The notes under the pieces were generated by a model. It worked only from the letters and a program-made list of their open reading frames with translations, was not told where the DNA came from and did no database searches. Made by a program: the position numbers and the translations under genes. From IMG/VR virus record IMGVR_UViG_3300045970_001208, positions 1 through 36,159 of that record: a stretch of DNA of 36,159 bases. One strand, written 5' to 3'. Source of the DNA: a virus. Of this stretch, positions 13,531 through 22,086 are shown one piece after another; within the stretch, counting starts at the first letter, position 1, and the number at the start of each line of letters is the position of its first letter.

Positions 13531-13986
13531 CTACTGACACTGCATCCCAGCGGGAAGCAGCAGGTACAGTTCCCTCGCCAGCGTCCGCCGGCGGGGGTCG
13601 TCCACGAATCGAACCGGGATCAGGGAGAACACGGCCGCTCCGCCCGCGGCGTCCTCCTGGGCGTAGCCCATCGTTCCCAGGACCTCGAGCGGGCCGGCGG
13701 AATCCGCGAGGGATGGTTCCGCCAGGCACTCCACAGTCCCGAGCGAGGAGCGCACGAGGACGGACGAGGTCGAACACGTCCAGGCGCCGGCCGTCCACTC
13801 GTCGCGGTGGCAGGGCACGGTCCGCCAGACGGCAGAGTCCCCAGCCGCGGCGGACCACCCGGACCGGTTCGTCGTCAACTCGTGTTGCACCGCGTAACAC
13901 GCCCACTCCAGGCGCACCGGAATCGGACGGGCGGGGTTGGCTCCGAACAGGAGCGCGAGGACGCACAGGGCGGTCGGCAGGTTCAT
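13531..13986 (-). CDS. Exported hypothetical protein in the lysis region
   Basis: This 151-aa protein has a plausible signal peptide: MNLPTALCVLALLFGANPA, with a hydrophobic core at 4-15 and small residues before ~20. The mature part has several cysteines (positions near 30, 59, 70 and 86), which suggests disulfides formed in the periplasm. No lipobox is seen, so it is not a typical outer-membrane spanin. It lies between the putative holin and the 66-aa basic protein. It could be a periplasmic lysis accessory or an exported host-modifying protein. Confidence 0.55.
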   Translation of the reverse strand: MNLPTALCVLALLFGANPARPIPVRLEWACYAVQHELTTNRSGWSAAAGDSAVWRTVPCHRDEWTAGAWTCSTSSVLVRSSLGTVECLAEPSLADSAGPLEVLGTMGYAQEDAAGGAAVFSLIPVRFVDDPRRRTLARELYLLLPAGMQCQ

Positions 13987-13990
13987 GGGC

Positions 13991-14191
13991 CTACCACCAA
14001 TCGCACAGGTCGCGGCGTTTGAACGGCTGGGGTTCCTCGCCCCGGGCCAGGGCGTCCCGGGCGCGGGCCCGTTCCCGCTGCCTCCGGATGCGCCGGAACC
14101 AGCCCGGGGGACCGTGCCCGAAGGCGAACCACCCGGTCAGCTTCGCCCCCGCCTCGCGGTAGGCCTTCGTGTCCTTCCGGGTCCGGCTCAC
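13991..14191 (-). CDS. Small basic conserved phage protein (66 aa)
   Basis: It starts at GTG 14191, overlapping the endolysin TGA as GTGA. The protein is highly basic: it begins SRTRKDTKAYREAG and has RRIRRQRERARARDAL before the end GEEPQPFKRRDLCDWW. That last motif (ExPQPFKRRDLYDW-like) recurs in small phage proteins of unknown function near lysis or tail genes. It may bind nucleic acid or contact another late protein. Confidence 0.6.
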   Translation of the reverse strand: MSRTRKDTKAYREAGAKLTGWFAFGHGPPGWFRRIRRQRERARARDALARGEEPQPFKRRDLCDWW

Positions 14192-14628
14192 GCGGCTCCC
14201 CCGTCGGGCCAGGCCGGGGTCTTGCCCTCGCGGGCGTCCGCAAGCGAGATCGGGGCCTGGGCGTGCCCCGGGTCGCACGGATCGTGCCACCGGCCACCCC
14301 ACGTGAAACCCAGGGCCTCGAGCTCAATCCCCACCTTCTCGTATTCCAGCCATTCCGCATGGGTCTTGCCCTCCAGGACGTCTCCCGCCGTCGTGTCAAC
14401 CAGGACGAAGTCCGCCGCGTAGCAGGGGTGGAAGTTGTGGTAGCTCGTTCCCCACGGCTTCTGGCTGGCCCCGTCAGCCACCGCCTTGGCCTGCGCCGCG
14501 GACCCGCGGAAGGTGGTCGTGATGCGGGTCTCGATGCGCCGTCCGTGCTTCTCGTGGTACGCCGCGAAGGCGGCCTGCAGGTGATCCCGCGTGGTGCGCT
14601 CGAGGTCGAGGGTGTTCGGCTTGGTCAT
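14188..14628 (-). CDS. Endolysin, M15-family L-alanyl-D-glutamate/D-Ala carboxypeptidase-like
   Basis: This 146-aa protein starts at ATG 14628 (ATGA overlap). It cuts peptide cross-bridges of peptidoglycan as a zinc peptidase. Visible family features are RITTTFRGSAAQAKA (equivalent to the R-S/T-x-x-x-Q region), SYHNFHPCYAADF (His64, His67, Asp73, the first zinc ligands in the SxH...AxD block, with two extra residues compared with the usual spacing), then GFTWGGRW and DPGHAQ (His122 as third ligand). There is no signal peptide, so it needs the holin. It sits among the holin-like and membrane-anchored genes of the lysis cassette. The much longer open frame upstream is a shadow. Confidence 0.82.
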   Translation of the reverse strand: MTKPNTLDLERTTRDHLQAAFAAYHEKHGRRIETRITTTFRGSAAQAKAVADGASQKPWGTSYHNFHPCYAADFVLVDTTAGDVLEGKTHAEWLEYEKVGIELEALGFTWGGRWHDPCDPGHAQAPISLADAREGKTPAWPDGGAA

Positions 14629-15008
14629 TTCGGCACCGCCGCGACCGCGTTGACCGCGCGCATCAGCCTCTCGAATCCGATCCAGACGAAGATCCCACCG
14701 ACGATCGAGAGCAAACTCATTGCTCCGATGATCTTTAGATGGGCGTCGCGCAGCCCGCCGACCGTGCCCTTGAGTCCGTCCACCGTCTGGCCCATGTCCA
14801 CGGCCTCCTTCTCCACCCGGTCCATCCGCATGAGGAGCCCGCGGTCGTCCCCGTAAAGCGTCTGCTCGTGGTGGGCAACGGTCTTGTCGATCCCGTTTAA
14901 CTCGCGAAGCCTCTTGGCCGAGGACCCAATCTCTGTCAGGTTCGGGCAGCACTTCGCGTGGTCCGCGATCGCCAGTTTGAGCTTCAGTTCCTCGGGGTTG
15001 TCGGGCAC
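14625..15008 (-). CDS. Coiled-coil protein with C-terminal membrane anchor (XhlA-like)
   Basis: This 127-aa protein starts at GTG 15008 with AGGAGG upstream. Residues ~30-90 form a polar helix/coiled coil (LLMRMDRVEKEAVDMGQTV). Residues ~93-113 are a single hydrophobic helix (IIGAMSLLSIVGGIFVWIGF), and the C-terminus is short. This topology matches haemolysin XhlA-like phage proteins that sit next to endolysin genes. It could serve as a holin partner. The assignment rests on topology and position only. Confidence 0.55.
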   Translation of the reverse strand: MPDNPEELKLKLAIADHAKCCPNLTEIGSSAKRLRELNGIDKTVAHHEQTLYGDDRGLLMRMDRVEKEAVDMGQTVDGLKGTVGGLRDAHLKIIGAMSLLSIVGGIFVWIGFERLMRAVNAVAAVPK

Positions 15009-15047
15009 GTGGCGTCCTCCTCTGATCAGGCGGTCGTTCGCTTTTCC

Positions 15048-15452
15048 TTACCAGCCTTCCGGCGCGTCGTAGGTCACCCCGACTCGCACGTCCTTCAACT
15101 TCACGCTGCCATGGGTGTTGGCCACGATGATCCGGTATTGGAGGTTGTCCGGTAGGGGGGCGTCCCACCCGCATCCCGCGACGGGCCTCGATCCCGAAGA
15201 CGATCCGGACGCGGACCAGGCCTGCATCCACGAGCTCGCCCCGATCCGGTACTGAAGCGTGATCGCGAAGCTCATCCCGGAGTTGGCCTGCACGAGCACG
15301 TCCACCCGGGTGCAGCCCACGGGAAGGCTCAGAGTCGCCGTGGTGTCGGCGACGCCCGGCGCGATCTCCTGGTAGACCACCTGCCTCGGGGTTGACCCCG
15401 CGTGAACTGGGGTGGCGAGCAGGAACAGGGCGAGGAGCAACAGCCGGCGCAT
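15048..15452 (-). CDS. Exported hypothetical protein (134 aa)
   Basis: It starts at ATG 15452 with GGAGGT. There is a clear signal peptide: MRRLLLLALFLLATPVHAG, with predicted cleavage after HA at about residue 18. The mature part is beta-rich (VDVLVQANSGMSFAITLQYR), resembling a small jelly-roll or Ig-like domain, with two cysteines. Export signals are unusual on tail components, which assemble in the cytoplasm. It is 3 bp downstream of another exported protein gene, and the two may work together outside the cell or at the cell surface. Confidence 0.6.
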   Translation of the reverse strand: MRRLLLLALFLLATPVHAGSTPRQVVYQEIAPGVADTTATLSLPVGCTRVDVLVQANSGMSFAITLQYRIGASSWMQAWSASGSSSGSRPVAGCGWDAPLPDNLQYRIIVANTHGSVKLKDVRVGVTYDAPEGW

Positions 15453-15455
15453 GGG

Positions 15456-16667
15456 TTACCTCCACCAGGTGTAGGTTAGGTTGACCGCCGACGCCGTCGC
15501 GGCGTAGACGATGATCGAGTCCGTCTTCGCGGTGCACCCGCACCCGACCGCGGTGAACGTTCCAGTGATCGAACCGGGGTCGTAGCCAGCGATGCAGCCT
15601 CCGGCCGTGCTCATGCCGGGGACGTAGATGGCTTTCCGGTGCGTCGTCACCGCCTTGGCTGCCACACCGGTGACCATCATCCGGGCCGTGTTGTTTCCGG
15701 TCACTCGGGGCGGGAGGAAGGTGCACGTCCCCGTGCCCCCGATGTTCTTGTAGACGTTCTGGTTCGCGTCCGCCGCGGACCACGTGCCCTTCGGGTTCAG
15801 GGAGTCCGCGCGGGCATCCCCCAGGGTGGCGCTCAGGGAGACCGTCAGGACGCGAGCGGAGAAGTCGTTCGTCCACTGGGTGTATGAGTTACTCGCCACC
15901 CACTGCAGCTGGGCCCCGTCGCTCGGGGCGTTGCCGGGAAGCGGGAACGGGCGGTCCGCCGCGCAGGTCGCGCCGGGCCCGGTGATGATCGCTCCCGGTT
16001 CTCCCGGGTGGCCGATGCGAGTAAACCGGAGGCCGACCGTGCCGGCCCGGTCGGACGCTATGCTCCCGTTGACCGTCACCGTGTCGGCCATCGTTACACC
16101 GAGTTGCGTCGCGCCTCCGGCTCCGACCACGAGGACCCGGGTATCCACATCGTCGGCCAGGACGCCCGTCGCGGTGAGGTCACCGCCGACCACCATGTTC
16201 CCGGCCGCGGTGAGCACTCCGGTGACAACCATCGTCCCGGCCACTGTCGCGTCGGTGCCGACCGTGATCGCCCCGCTCGTATTGAGGGAGAGCGCTTTGA
16301 TGGCGCCCGTCATCTCCCGCGAGGTCGCGAGAGTCGGCCCCGCGATCCACACCGCATCCATGCTGTATAGCGCAGAGTCCGGGCCTGCCCCTCCGACTTC
16401 GACCGCGAAGTAGACGTAGGTCGAGTCGGCCACGAACAGCCAGCGCTTGTCCGCACCCCCGACATAGTTGCAGTCGACGCCCAGGCCCGTGGTGTCCGCG
16501 ACGAAAGGGAACATCCGGATTTGGGCGTTGAGGTCGGTCAGAACCTCGCGCCCGCCGGAGAGCGTCGGCCGCTCCGCCGAGAAGTAGCACTTCGACAGAA
16601 GGGGGCCCGCCTGGGCCACCGAGACAGCGAGCAGCAACCCGAAGACCGTCAGGACTATGCGCCGCAT
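15456..16667 (-). CDS. Tail-fibre-like repeat protein carrying a signal peptide (403 aa)
   Basis: It starts at ATG 16667 with AGGAGG. The N-terminus MRRIVLTVFGLLLAVSVAQAG is a textbook signal peptide. Residues ~120-200 consist of short repeats alternating Gly/Thr/Val (AITVGTDATVAGTMVV, LTAAGNMVVGGDLTATG), as in beta-helical phage fibres and trimeric adhesin stalks. The C-terminal part is Cys-containing and beta-rich (~335-403). By position after the large tail protein it could be a receptor-binding fibre, but a Sec signal would remove it from cytoplasmic virion assembly. A displayed or secreted adhesin or decoy is the alternative. Function is uncertain; the repeat and signal features are plain. 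Confidence 0.6.
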   Translation of the reverse strand: MRRIVLTVFGLLLAVSVAQAGPLLSKCYFSAERPTLSGGREVLTDLNAQIRMFPFVADTTGLGVDCNYVGGADKRWLFVADSTYVYFAVEVGGAGPDSALYSMDAVWIAGPTLATSREMTGAIKALSLNTSGAITVGTDATVAGTMVVTGVLTAAGNMVVGGDLTATGVLADDVDTRVLVVGAGGATQLGVTMADTVTVNGSIASDRAGTVGLRFTRIGHPGEPGAIITGPGATCAADRPFPLPGNAPSDGAQLQWVASNSYTQWTNDFSARVLTVSLSATLGDARADSLNPKGTWSAADANQNVYKNIGGTGTCTFLPPRVTGNNTARMMVTGVAAKAVTTHRKAIYVPGMSTAGGCIAGYDPGSITGTFTAVGCGCTAKTDSIIVYAATASAVNLTYTWWR

Positions 16668-16676
16668 GAAACCCTC

Positions 16677-19592
16677 CTAGCCCACCTTGGCCGAGACTCC
16701 GAACGCCAGCTCGCCCGTCATGGTGTCCTCGCCCTCCGCCGGAGGCCCACCGAGCAGGGTCTCGGGGGCGGGTCCCCCGTCCTCGGACGCCTTTCCGGAG
16801 ACCATCTCCTGGTTGAAGTCCTTCGGGAGAACGACCCCGCTCATGACTTGGATCGACCCGCGGGACGCGCGGTGCTCCGACTCCTCGACGAGGAAGAACT
16901 TGTCGGACCACTTCCCGTAGGTGGATCCGTCCAGGGGAAACCGGAAGTTCGCGCGGGACAGGACCTCGTCGTCGAACCGCAGGATGTGCCCCGGCCAGGC
17001 GTCCAGAAGTCCGACGTTGCAGGTCGCCCGCCACTGCCACTCGGGGCGATACTTCCGGCAGAGGTAATAGAGACCGATCTGGACGGCCACCTGGGGGTTG
17101 TCCACGCCGGGCAGGTCGAGACGCAGGGGCTCCGGGGCTTCCCCGAACGACTGCACCGACCACTGGCACAGCTGCTGGGCGGTCAGGCCTCCGGAAAACG
17201 GGACGACCCCGTTGTAGCCCCACGGCAACCCTGTGCCGTCGTCGCTGCCGTCCTTATCACACTCTGCGAGGCCGAAGAGACCCGATCCGTACCGGATCTG
17301 GATCCGATTGACGACCTCGCGGAAGGGGCTCGACCACAGTTCCATCGAGAACCCGCTGGGGTCCGCGATCACCTGCTTGCCGGTGATGATCGCCCGCTCC
17401 GGCGCGGCCGGAGTCCCCACGGTGGTCCGCGTGCCGGCCGCTCCCGAGACGTAGGCATAATTGTCCACGCCGTTGAGGTCGATCGGAGCCCAGACGAAGA
17501 ACCCATACTTCCCCGAAGGCATCCGCCGGACCTTCAGGTCGAGGCAGTGCTCTCCCAACGCCTGGACCCACGCGTCGACGGAGTCGTCGGCAGTGAGCGA
17601 CACGTTCATCGGCCATCCCACCGGGTCGGCCACGCCACCACGCCACCACCTCGAGAGGAGATCCCGAGCGATGACGACGCTCCCGAAGTCCCCGGCCCCC
17701 GTCGCCATGTCCGCCACGGGGATCTTTCCCTCGGTCGCCATGAGGAACATCGCGTGGTGGATCGGGTCGGTGATTCCCCTCGAGGCGGACCCTGTGTAAG
17801 TCCCGCTCGCGTCGTCCACGTAGTACTGGAAGCACGTGTAGATCGACGACACGGGCGGCTTTTCCAGCTTCCGCTGGTCGTACATGGCTCCCCATGACTC
17901 CGGAAGCTCGATCTTATAGCCAGCGCGTCGTTTGTGGACACGAAACGGGGAGAACCCAGCCAATAGGTGACGGTGCCTCTTGTAGCTGAACGTCACCACC
18001 TGGTCCGCCGGATCCATCGCCATACGGCAGCCGGCAATCAGCTTCACTGAGACCAGATAGATTGGGGCCGACGATTCGAGGTTTTTGATGGCCACCTTGA
18101 ATGGTTTGGTTTGGTTCGCCACGTAGAAGAGGGTCGCGTCCGCGCCAGTCGATGACGGGCTGGTCGTGAAGTCCCCGTCCGCGAACTTCGTGTTTACCCA
18201 TCCCGCACCCGCGTTGCCAGGAGCGAGCCCCGTGTCGTAGGGCAGGTTGATCTCGAAGGTCTTGATCTGGATGGCGTCGAAGGTCTTGGGCGGAGTGAAG
18301 CTCCTGGTCGTGTACGAGGCCAGCCACGTGGTCTCGTCCGGGAAGCAGAACTTCACCTCGACCGTGTTCGTTCCGGTCGGGTTGACGATGCCGGGCGCGT
18401 TCGGGAGAGCGGCGAGGACCACCAATTTCAGGCCAACCGGAAGACCCGTTCCCTCATAGTCCTTCGGCTGAACCGTGGCGTTCGTGCCGGCGTCCGTGCT
18501 GTTGCAGCACAGTCTTCCGGGGAGGCTCTTCGGGTTGATGATCTCGAAGGTCAGGCGCTTGCCCGACGGAAGAACTGCCCAGGTGTTCGGGTTCCCGTCC
18601 TGGGTCTTCTTCCCCTCTGCGATGCCCTGATCCTGGACGAGGTTGGCCCCCTCGACCGGGTTCAGGCTGATCGGGACCTGCACCCAGGGGAATCTGTTGT
18701 GGGTGACCCACCGTTGCGGTCCGTGCGTGTCGTCGACCGCCCAACCGCGTCCGGTCCACCAGTTGCCGTTGTCCGCCCAGCTGGAGTAGATGCGCGCCAT
18801 GACCCCGTCGCCCGCGTCGATGAACGCGCCCCCCCATCCCGGGGTAGGGTCCGCCAGGCCGATCCTCTTGGTCACGCAGTGCCCCAGGCGCGAGACCAGG
18901 TTGTTCGCTCCCGTCAGGAACCACGGGACGGTCTGCGCCACCGGCTGCTTCAGGCCGAAGACCGCCATGTTGCGGTTGTACCACCAGGAAAGGTCGTCAT
19001 CGATGCCGGCCAGTTTCGACCGGAAGGCGCCGAGGTGGATCGGGATCGTCGCCCCCGACGCGGCGGGGATGATCACCGCATCGGAGATCGTCGGTGGCGC
19101 GACGGTCAGGGTCTCCGTCGGGGTCCGCGCGTCCGTGAGCGCGTTCCGCTGCTCCCCCTCGAAGACGAATGCGGTTGGGGTCGCACTCGCGGGGCGGCTG
19201 ATGGTTCCCTTGAAGAGCTCCTGCAGGGTGACGGCCCCGAGCTCGTCCCTCTCCTCGCAGTACAGCTGGACGACTCCGCCGATGGCCAGGCTGGGGTAGG
19301 CCTTCAGGGCGAGGCCTAGGTTGTCGTACGACTCCCACGTCGCGGATGCTCCCAGGTAGACCGGGATCCGAGCGTTGTTGACGATGGTGAAGGTGCAGGT
19401 GCTCTTGCCCTGCGAGTCGTAGACCACGTCCGCCACTTCGGACAGGCGGGGAGTGTAGTAGTCGTACGACTTGAGGATGCGCCCCGCCGTGTTGATGTAG
19501 ATCCGGGCGTCGACCCCGACCGACGTCCGGATGTAGGCGGCGTACTGAACGTCGACCGAGATCCGGTCCTTCACCGAGGCGGGGGTGGTCAC
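16677..19592 (-). CDS. Large tail protein, probable tail-tip/hub component (971 aa)
   Basis: It starts at GTG 19592, overlapping the upstream TGA (GTGA); the frame before that point is a shadow. The long beta-rich sequence begins with strands typical of a tail-tip protein (RISVDVQYAAYIRTSVGVDA) and has many Trp/Gly-rich segments in the middle (TGRGWAVDDTHG, PWVQVPISL). It contains a region ~690-790 with repeated YxRxxPEWQWRA-like strands reminiscent of hub proteins. It follows the tape-measure gene and one other tail gene, the usual place for the distal-tail/hub proteins that contact the host. The exact family is not recognised. Confidence 0.65.
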   Translation of the reverse strand: MTTPASVKDRISVDVQYAAYIRTSVGVDARIYINTAGRILKSYDYYTPRLSEVADVVYDSQGKSTCTFTIVNNARIPVYLGASATWESYDNLGLALKAYPSLAIGGVVQLYCEERDELGAVTLQELFKGTISRPASATPTAFVFEGEQRNALTDARTPTETLTVAPPTISDAVIIPAASGATIPIHLGAFRSKLAGIDDDLSWWYNRNMAVFGLKQPVAQTVPWFLTGANNLVSRLGHCVTKRIGLADPTPGWGGAFIDAGDGVMARIYSSWADNGNWWTGRGWAVDDTHGPQRWVTHNRFPWVQVPISLNPVEGANLVQDQGIAEGKKTQDGNPNTWAVLPSGKRLTFEIINPKSLPGRLCCNSTDAGTNATVQPKDYEGTGLPVGLKLVVLAALPNAPGIVNPTGTNTVEVKFCFPDETTWLASYTTRSFTPPKTFDAIQIKTFEINLPYDTGLAPGNAGAGWVNTKFADGDFTTSPSSTGADATLFYVANQTKPFKVAIKNLESSAPIYLVSVKLIAGCRMAMDPADQVVTFSYKRHRHLLAGFSPFRVHKRRAGYKIELPESWGAMYDQRKLEKPPVSSIYTCFQYYVDDASGTYTGSASRGITDPIHHAMFLMATEGKIPVADMATGAGDFGSVVIARDLLSRWWRGGVADPVGWPMNVSLTADDSVDAWVQALGEHCLDLKVRRMPSGKYGFFVWAPIDLNGVDNYAYVSGAAGTRTTVGTPAAPERAIITGKQVIADPSGFSMELWSSPFREVVNRIQIRYGSGLFGLAECDKDGSDDGTGLPWGYNGVVPFSGGLTAQQLCQWSVQSFGEAPEPLRLDLPGVDNPQVAVQIGLYYLCRKYRPEWQWRATCNVGLLDAWPGHILRFDDEVLSRANFRFPLDGSTYGKWSDKFFLVEESEHRASRGSIQVMSGVVLPKDFNQEMVSGKASEDGGPAPETLLGGPPAEGEDTMTGELAFGVSAKVG

Positions 19593-20452
19593 GCCACAGG
19601 CTCCCGGGGAATGACCCGCATGGACAGGTGGATCCAGATCCGGCCACCCTCGGCGGCGACCTGCTTCGCCATCGGGTCCTCCGGGATCCCCGTGACGTAG
19701 TAGGCGTTCGGGACCGCCAGCGACCATTCATCCGTGAACAGCCAGGCGCCGCGGAAGAACAGCGTGTTGCAGTACTGGTCCGCCCGCGGAGGGTAGTAGG
19801 CGTTCCAGATCTTCCACCCGGCCGAGTCGAGGGCCCCCTTCATCCAGGCGATGGTTATGCTGATGACCTCGTCCGGAAATCCCACCCGCTGCAGCTGCCG
19901 GAACCCGGTCGGTCCCCCCAGCCCCACGATCCCGGTGGATCGGCTTACCGAAGAGATGGGCAGCTCGAGGCCGCCCTCGTCCTCGAGGGCCACGGCCCCG
20001 AGTCCGGACCCGCTGGTCAGGACGCCCGCCGCGTTGTAGCCGTAGTCCGTCAGGATGGAGATGCACCCGATCTTGATCGCGGTCGCGCCGTTCGTGAATG
20101 ACAGGCGCCACTTCATGCAGCTCCCGACCGGGGTAACCTCGATACCCAAGTCCCGGCTGGTAGCTACGGTCCGGGTGTTGTCGATGGTGACCCACGCGCT
20201 CCCGTTCCACCCCTCGAACTTCACCGTCCCCGAGCCCGGGATCAGGTTGTGATTGGCCAGTGCGTAGCCGCGGACCGTCGACGATCCACCCATGTCGAGG
20301 GTCCACACCGCCGAGGCCGCGCCGGGGGCGTAGATGCTGGCCGGATCACCGTCGACGGCGTTCTTCGCCGACAGGGCGACGTCGGGAACGGACGACACCT
20401 GTCCGTAGTAGCCCCGCGCCAGGTCGTGGACGAACAGCTTCGGCACGCCCAT
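19589..20452 (-). CDS. Tail protein with discoidin-like (F5/8 type C) fold, probable distal tail component
   Basis: This 287-aa protein starts at ATG 20452 with GGAGGT. Residues ~25-130 follow a discoidin/galactose-binding pattern: DGDPASIYAPGAASAVWTLDMGG, a ladder of strands (VRGYALANHNL, VKFEGWNGSAWVTID) and SCMKWRLSFTNG. That is a carbohydrate-binding beta-sandwich. The rest is beta-rich. Lying between the tape measure and the large tip protein, it is the likely distal-tail or tail-tip gene with a sugar-binding surface for host recognition. Confidence 0.6.
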   Translation of the reverse strand: MGVPKLFVHDLARGYYGQVSSVPDVALSAKNAVDGDPASIYAPGAASAVWTLDMGGSSTVRGYALANHNLIPGSGTVKFEGWNGSAWVTIDNTRTVATSRDLGIEVTPVGSCMKWRLSFTNGATAIKIGCISILTDYGYNAAGVLTSGSGLGAVALEDEGGLELPISSVSRSTGIVGLGGPTGFRQLQRVGFPDEVISITIAWMKGALDSAGWKIWNAYYPPRADQYCNTLFFRGAWLFTDEWSLAVPNAYYVTGIPEDPMAKQVAAEGGRIWIHLSMRVIPREPVA

Positions 20453-20455
20453 GGC

Positions 20456-21760
20456 CTACCTCCCCGCCCGTCGCTTCAGGTTGGCGAACCGCGCCCCCGG
20501 GGCGCCGTACGGATCCATGGACTTCCCGTAGTTCCCACCGGAGTCCGGGGTCGGGACGGTCCATCCGTCTCCGCCGGTACCGATGTCGCCCCCGGTTCCG
20601 GAACCGATGGCGGTGCCCAGTCCAGGCAGCACCGCGTTCGCGAACAGGAGCGCCGCCTTCTTGGCCGCGAGGTCGAACAGCATGTTCTCGAAGTAGACGC
20701 TCATCGCGTCCGCCATCCCCTTGAACCCGTGCAGCGACGCGGCGAAGAACGACTTGAAGGCGCCCTCCGCGTAGCCGGCGACGCTGGCGATGGTCGACTG
20801 GTACTCCGCCATCTTCTTCTTCCGCTCCTCGGCGAGCTCCTTCTCGGAGGCGCGGACACCGTCGATCGCCTTCTGGAGGTCGAACATCGGCGCGATGTCG
20901 TCGCGGAAGACGCCCGGGCGAGCCCCGCCGAGGTCGAAGGCGTGACTCCCCTGGTCCGGCTGTTCCGGCCCCTGCCACCACTGGGAGGGCATTCCCCACT
21001 GCTCCGGATCCTTCGGTTTCGGGGGGGTGTAGAGGTTGGGGATCCCCGTCGTGGGGTATCCGTAGAACGCCTCGTCCAGCTTTTCCTTGGCCGAGCGCGC
21101 CGCGTCGAGTTGGACCGTAAGGTCATTCAGCTCGGTGGTCAGTTTCGCCACCTGAATGTCCGGCCGATGAAGGAAGTGTGCCGCGGGAGAGAAGTTCTGG
21201 TCTTCCCGTATCTCGTGGCCCCGCTCCATGCTCTTGTCCGAGATCTTGGATTCCAGGTCCCCAATGTCCTTCTTCAGCCGCTCACGCTCGATGTTCAGCG
21301 TCACCCGCGAGGAGGAGGAGACATTCGGATCGACCTTCAGCTTGGAATACTCGATCAGCAGGTCGAGGTACGTCCGGGTCGACTTGGACGCCTCTCCCGC
21401 CTTCTGCTCTGCCTTGATGAACTCCCCGGCCAGCGCACCGACGGCGCCGACGGCCAGTGAGATCGCCCCGCCGGGCCCGGCCGCTCCGCTCAGGATGTCG
21501 CCGAACACCGTCAGGGACTTCGACACCAGTCCGCTCTTGATCCCGAGGGTGTCCAGGTTGCCGGACAGCTGGGCGGGGAGCATCGCGTACTTCGCCCACT
21601 TCTCCCCGGAGAAGGCGAGACCCCGGTTGACCGACTCGTTCATCCTGGCGAACTGGGACGCCACGTCCGCGTTCATCCGGCCGAGGTTGCGGGTGAGGTC
21701 CGCTGATCCGGCCGTGGCCTCCGACCCGTCCCACCGGACCTTTACCCGATACTCGGTCAC
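20456..21760 (-). CDS. Tail tape measure protein (short, lambda-H-like C-terminus)
   Basis: This 434-aa protein starts at GTG 21760, overlapping the chaperone stop (GTGA). It has long helices, a hydrophobic stretch (~95-113, GPGGAISLAVGAVGALAG), a charged coiled-coil middle (LNIERERLKKDIGDLESKI and following), and a C-terminal SFFAASLHGFKGMADAMSV segment followed by a hydrophobic LLFANAVLPGLG. This is the pattern of the C-terminal domain of lambda-type tape measures. Its length sets tail length; at roughly 1.5 angstrom per residue a short tail of about 65 nm is inferred. It belongs to the tail assembly block with the two chaperone genes upstream. Confidence 0.8.
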   Translation of the reverse strand: MTEYRVKVRWDGSEATAGSADLTRNLGRMNADVASQFARMNESVNRGLAFSGEKWAKYAMLPAQLSGNLDTLGIKSGLVSKSLTVFGDILSGAAGPGGAISLAVGAVGALAGEFIKAEQKAGEASKSTRTYLDLLIEYSKLKVDPNVSSSSRVTLNIERERLKKDIGDLESKISDKSMERGHEIREDQNFSPAAHFLHRPDIQVAKLTTELNDLTVQLDAARSAKEKLDEAFYGYPTTGIPNLYTPPKPKDPEQWGMPSQWWQGPEQPDQGSHAFDLGGARPGVFRDDIAPMFDLQKAIDGVRASEKELAEERKKKMAEYQSTIASVAGYAEGAFKSFFAASLHGFKGMADAMSVYFENMLFDLAAKKAALLFANAVLPGLGTAIGSGTGGDIGTGGDGWTVPTPDSGGNYGKSMDPYGAPGARFANLKRRAGR

Positions 21761-22086
21761 CGGATGCCACCGACGAGGGCGGAGGCTGCTCGCTTCTGGA
21801 CGTCGTCACGAAGATTCAGCTCGCCGATGATCTCCCACTGGACCGCGGCGAGGTCCTCCGCCGCCATGGGCATCCCCCCGCGGAGAGCGGCGTGGAGTTC
21901 GATGATCGCCAGGGTATTCGCGCTGGGTCCCGCCTTCTTCCCGCAGGCCGCGCACTTCCGGCTCTTCCGAAAGTCGCAGAGCGAGGGGCAGGCGCACGGC
22001 CGCTCCTGGTGAATCATCCGCAGGCCGGCCGGCTTGTTCTCCCGGATCACTGCCCGGTCGTGGTCCATGTCCGCGATGTCAGCCAT
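21757..22086 (-). CDS. Tail assembly chaperone, second frame (gpT-like)
   Basis: This 109-aa protein has a possible ATG at 22086, with an alternative GTG at 22089. It overlaps the end of the preceding chaperone gene by 8 bp in a different reading frame. It has a Cys-rich segment (ACPSLCDFRKSRKCAACG), unusual for this role, followed by helices. Position between the first chaperone and the tape measure matches the lambda G/T pair. In lambda the second is made by programmed frameshift. Here the second frame is +1 relative to the first, and I find no convincing slippery heptamer, so independent start or frameshift remains open. Confidence 0.55.
   Translation of the reverse strand: MADIADMDHDRAVIRENKPAGLRMIHQERPCACPSLCDFRKSRKCAACGKKAGPSANTLAIIELHAALRGGMPMAAEDLAAVQWEIIGELNLRDDVQKRAASALVGGIR

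Noticed and set aside
14188-15876. 562-codon extension of the endolysin frame
   Set aside because: Residues before ATG 14628 overlap two well-supported genes and are low-complexity. The endolysin start has an ATGA overlap.
16521-17897. 458-codon plus-strand frame opposite the large tail protein
   Set aside because: Antisense shadow; the opposite strand has the coherent tail gene with a start/stop overlap to its neighbour.
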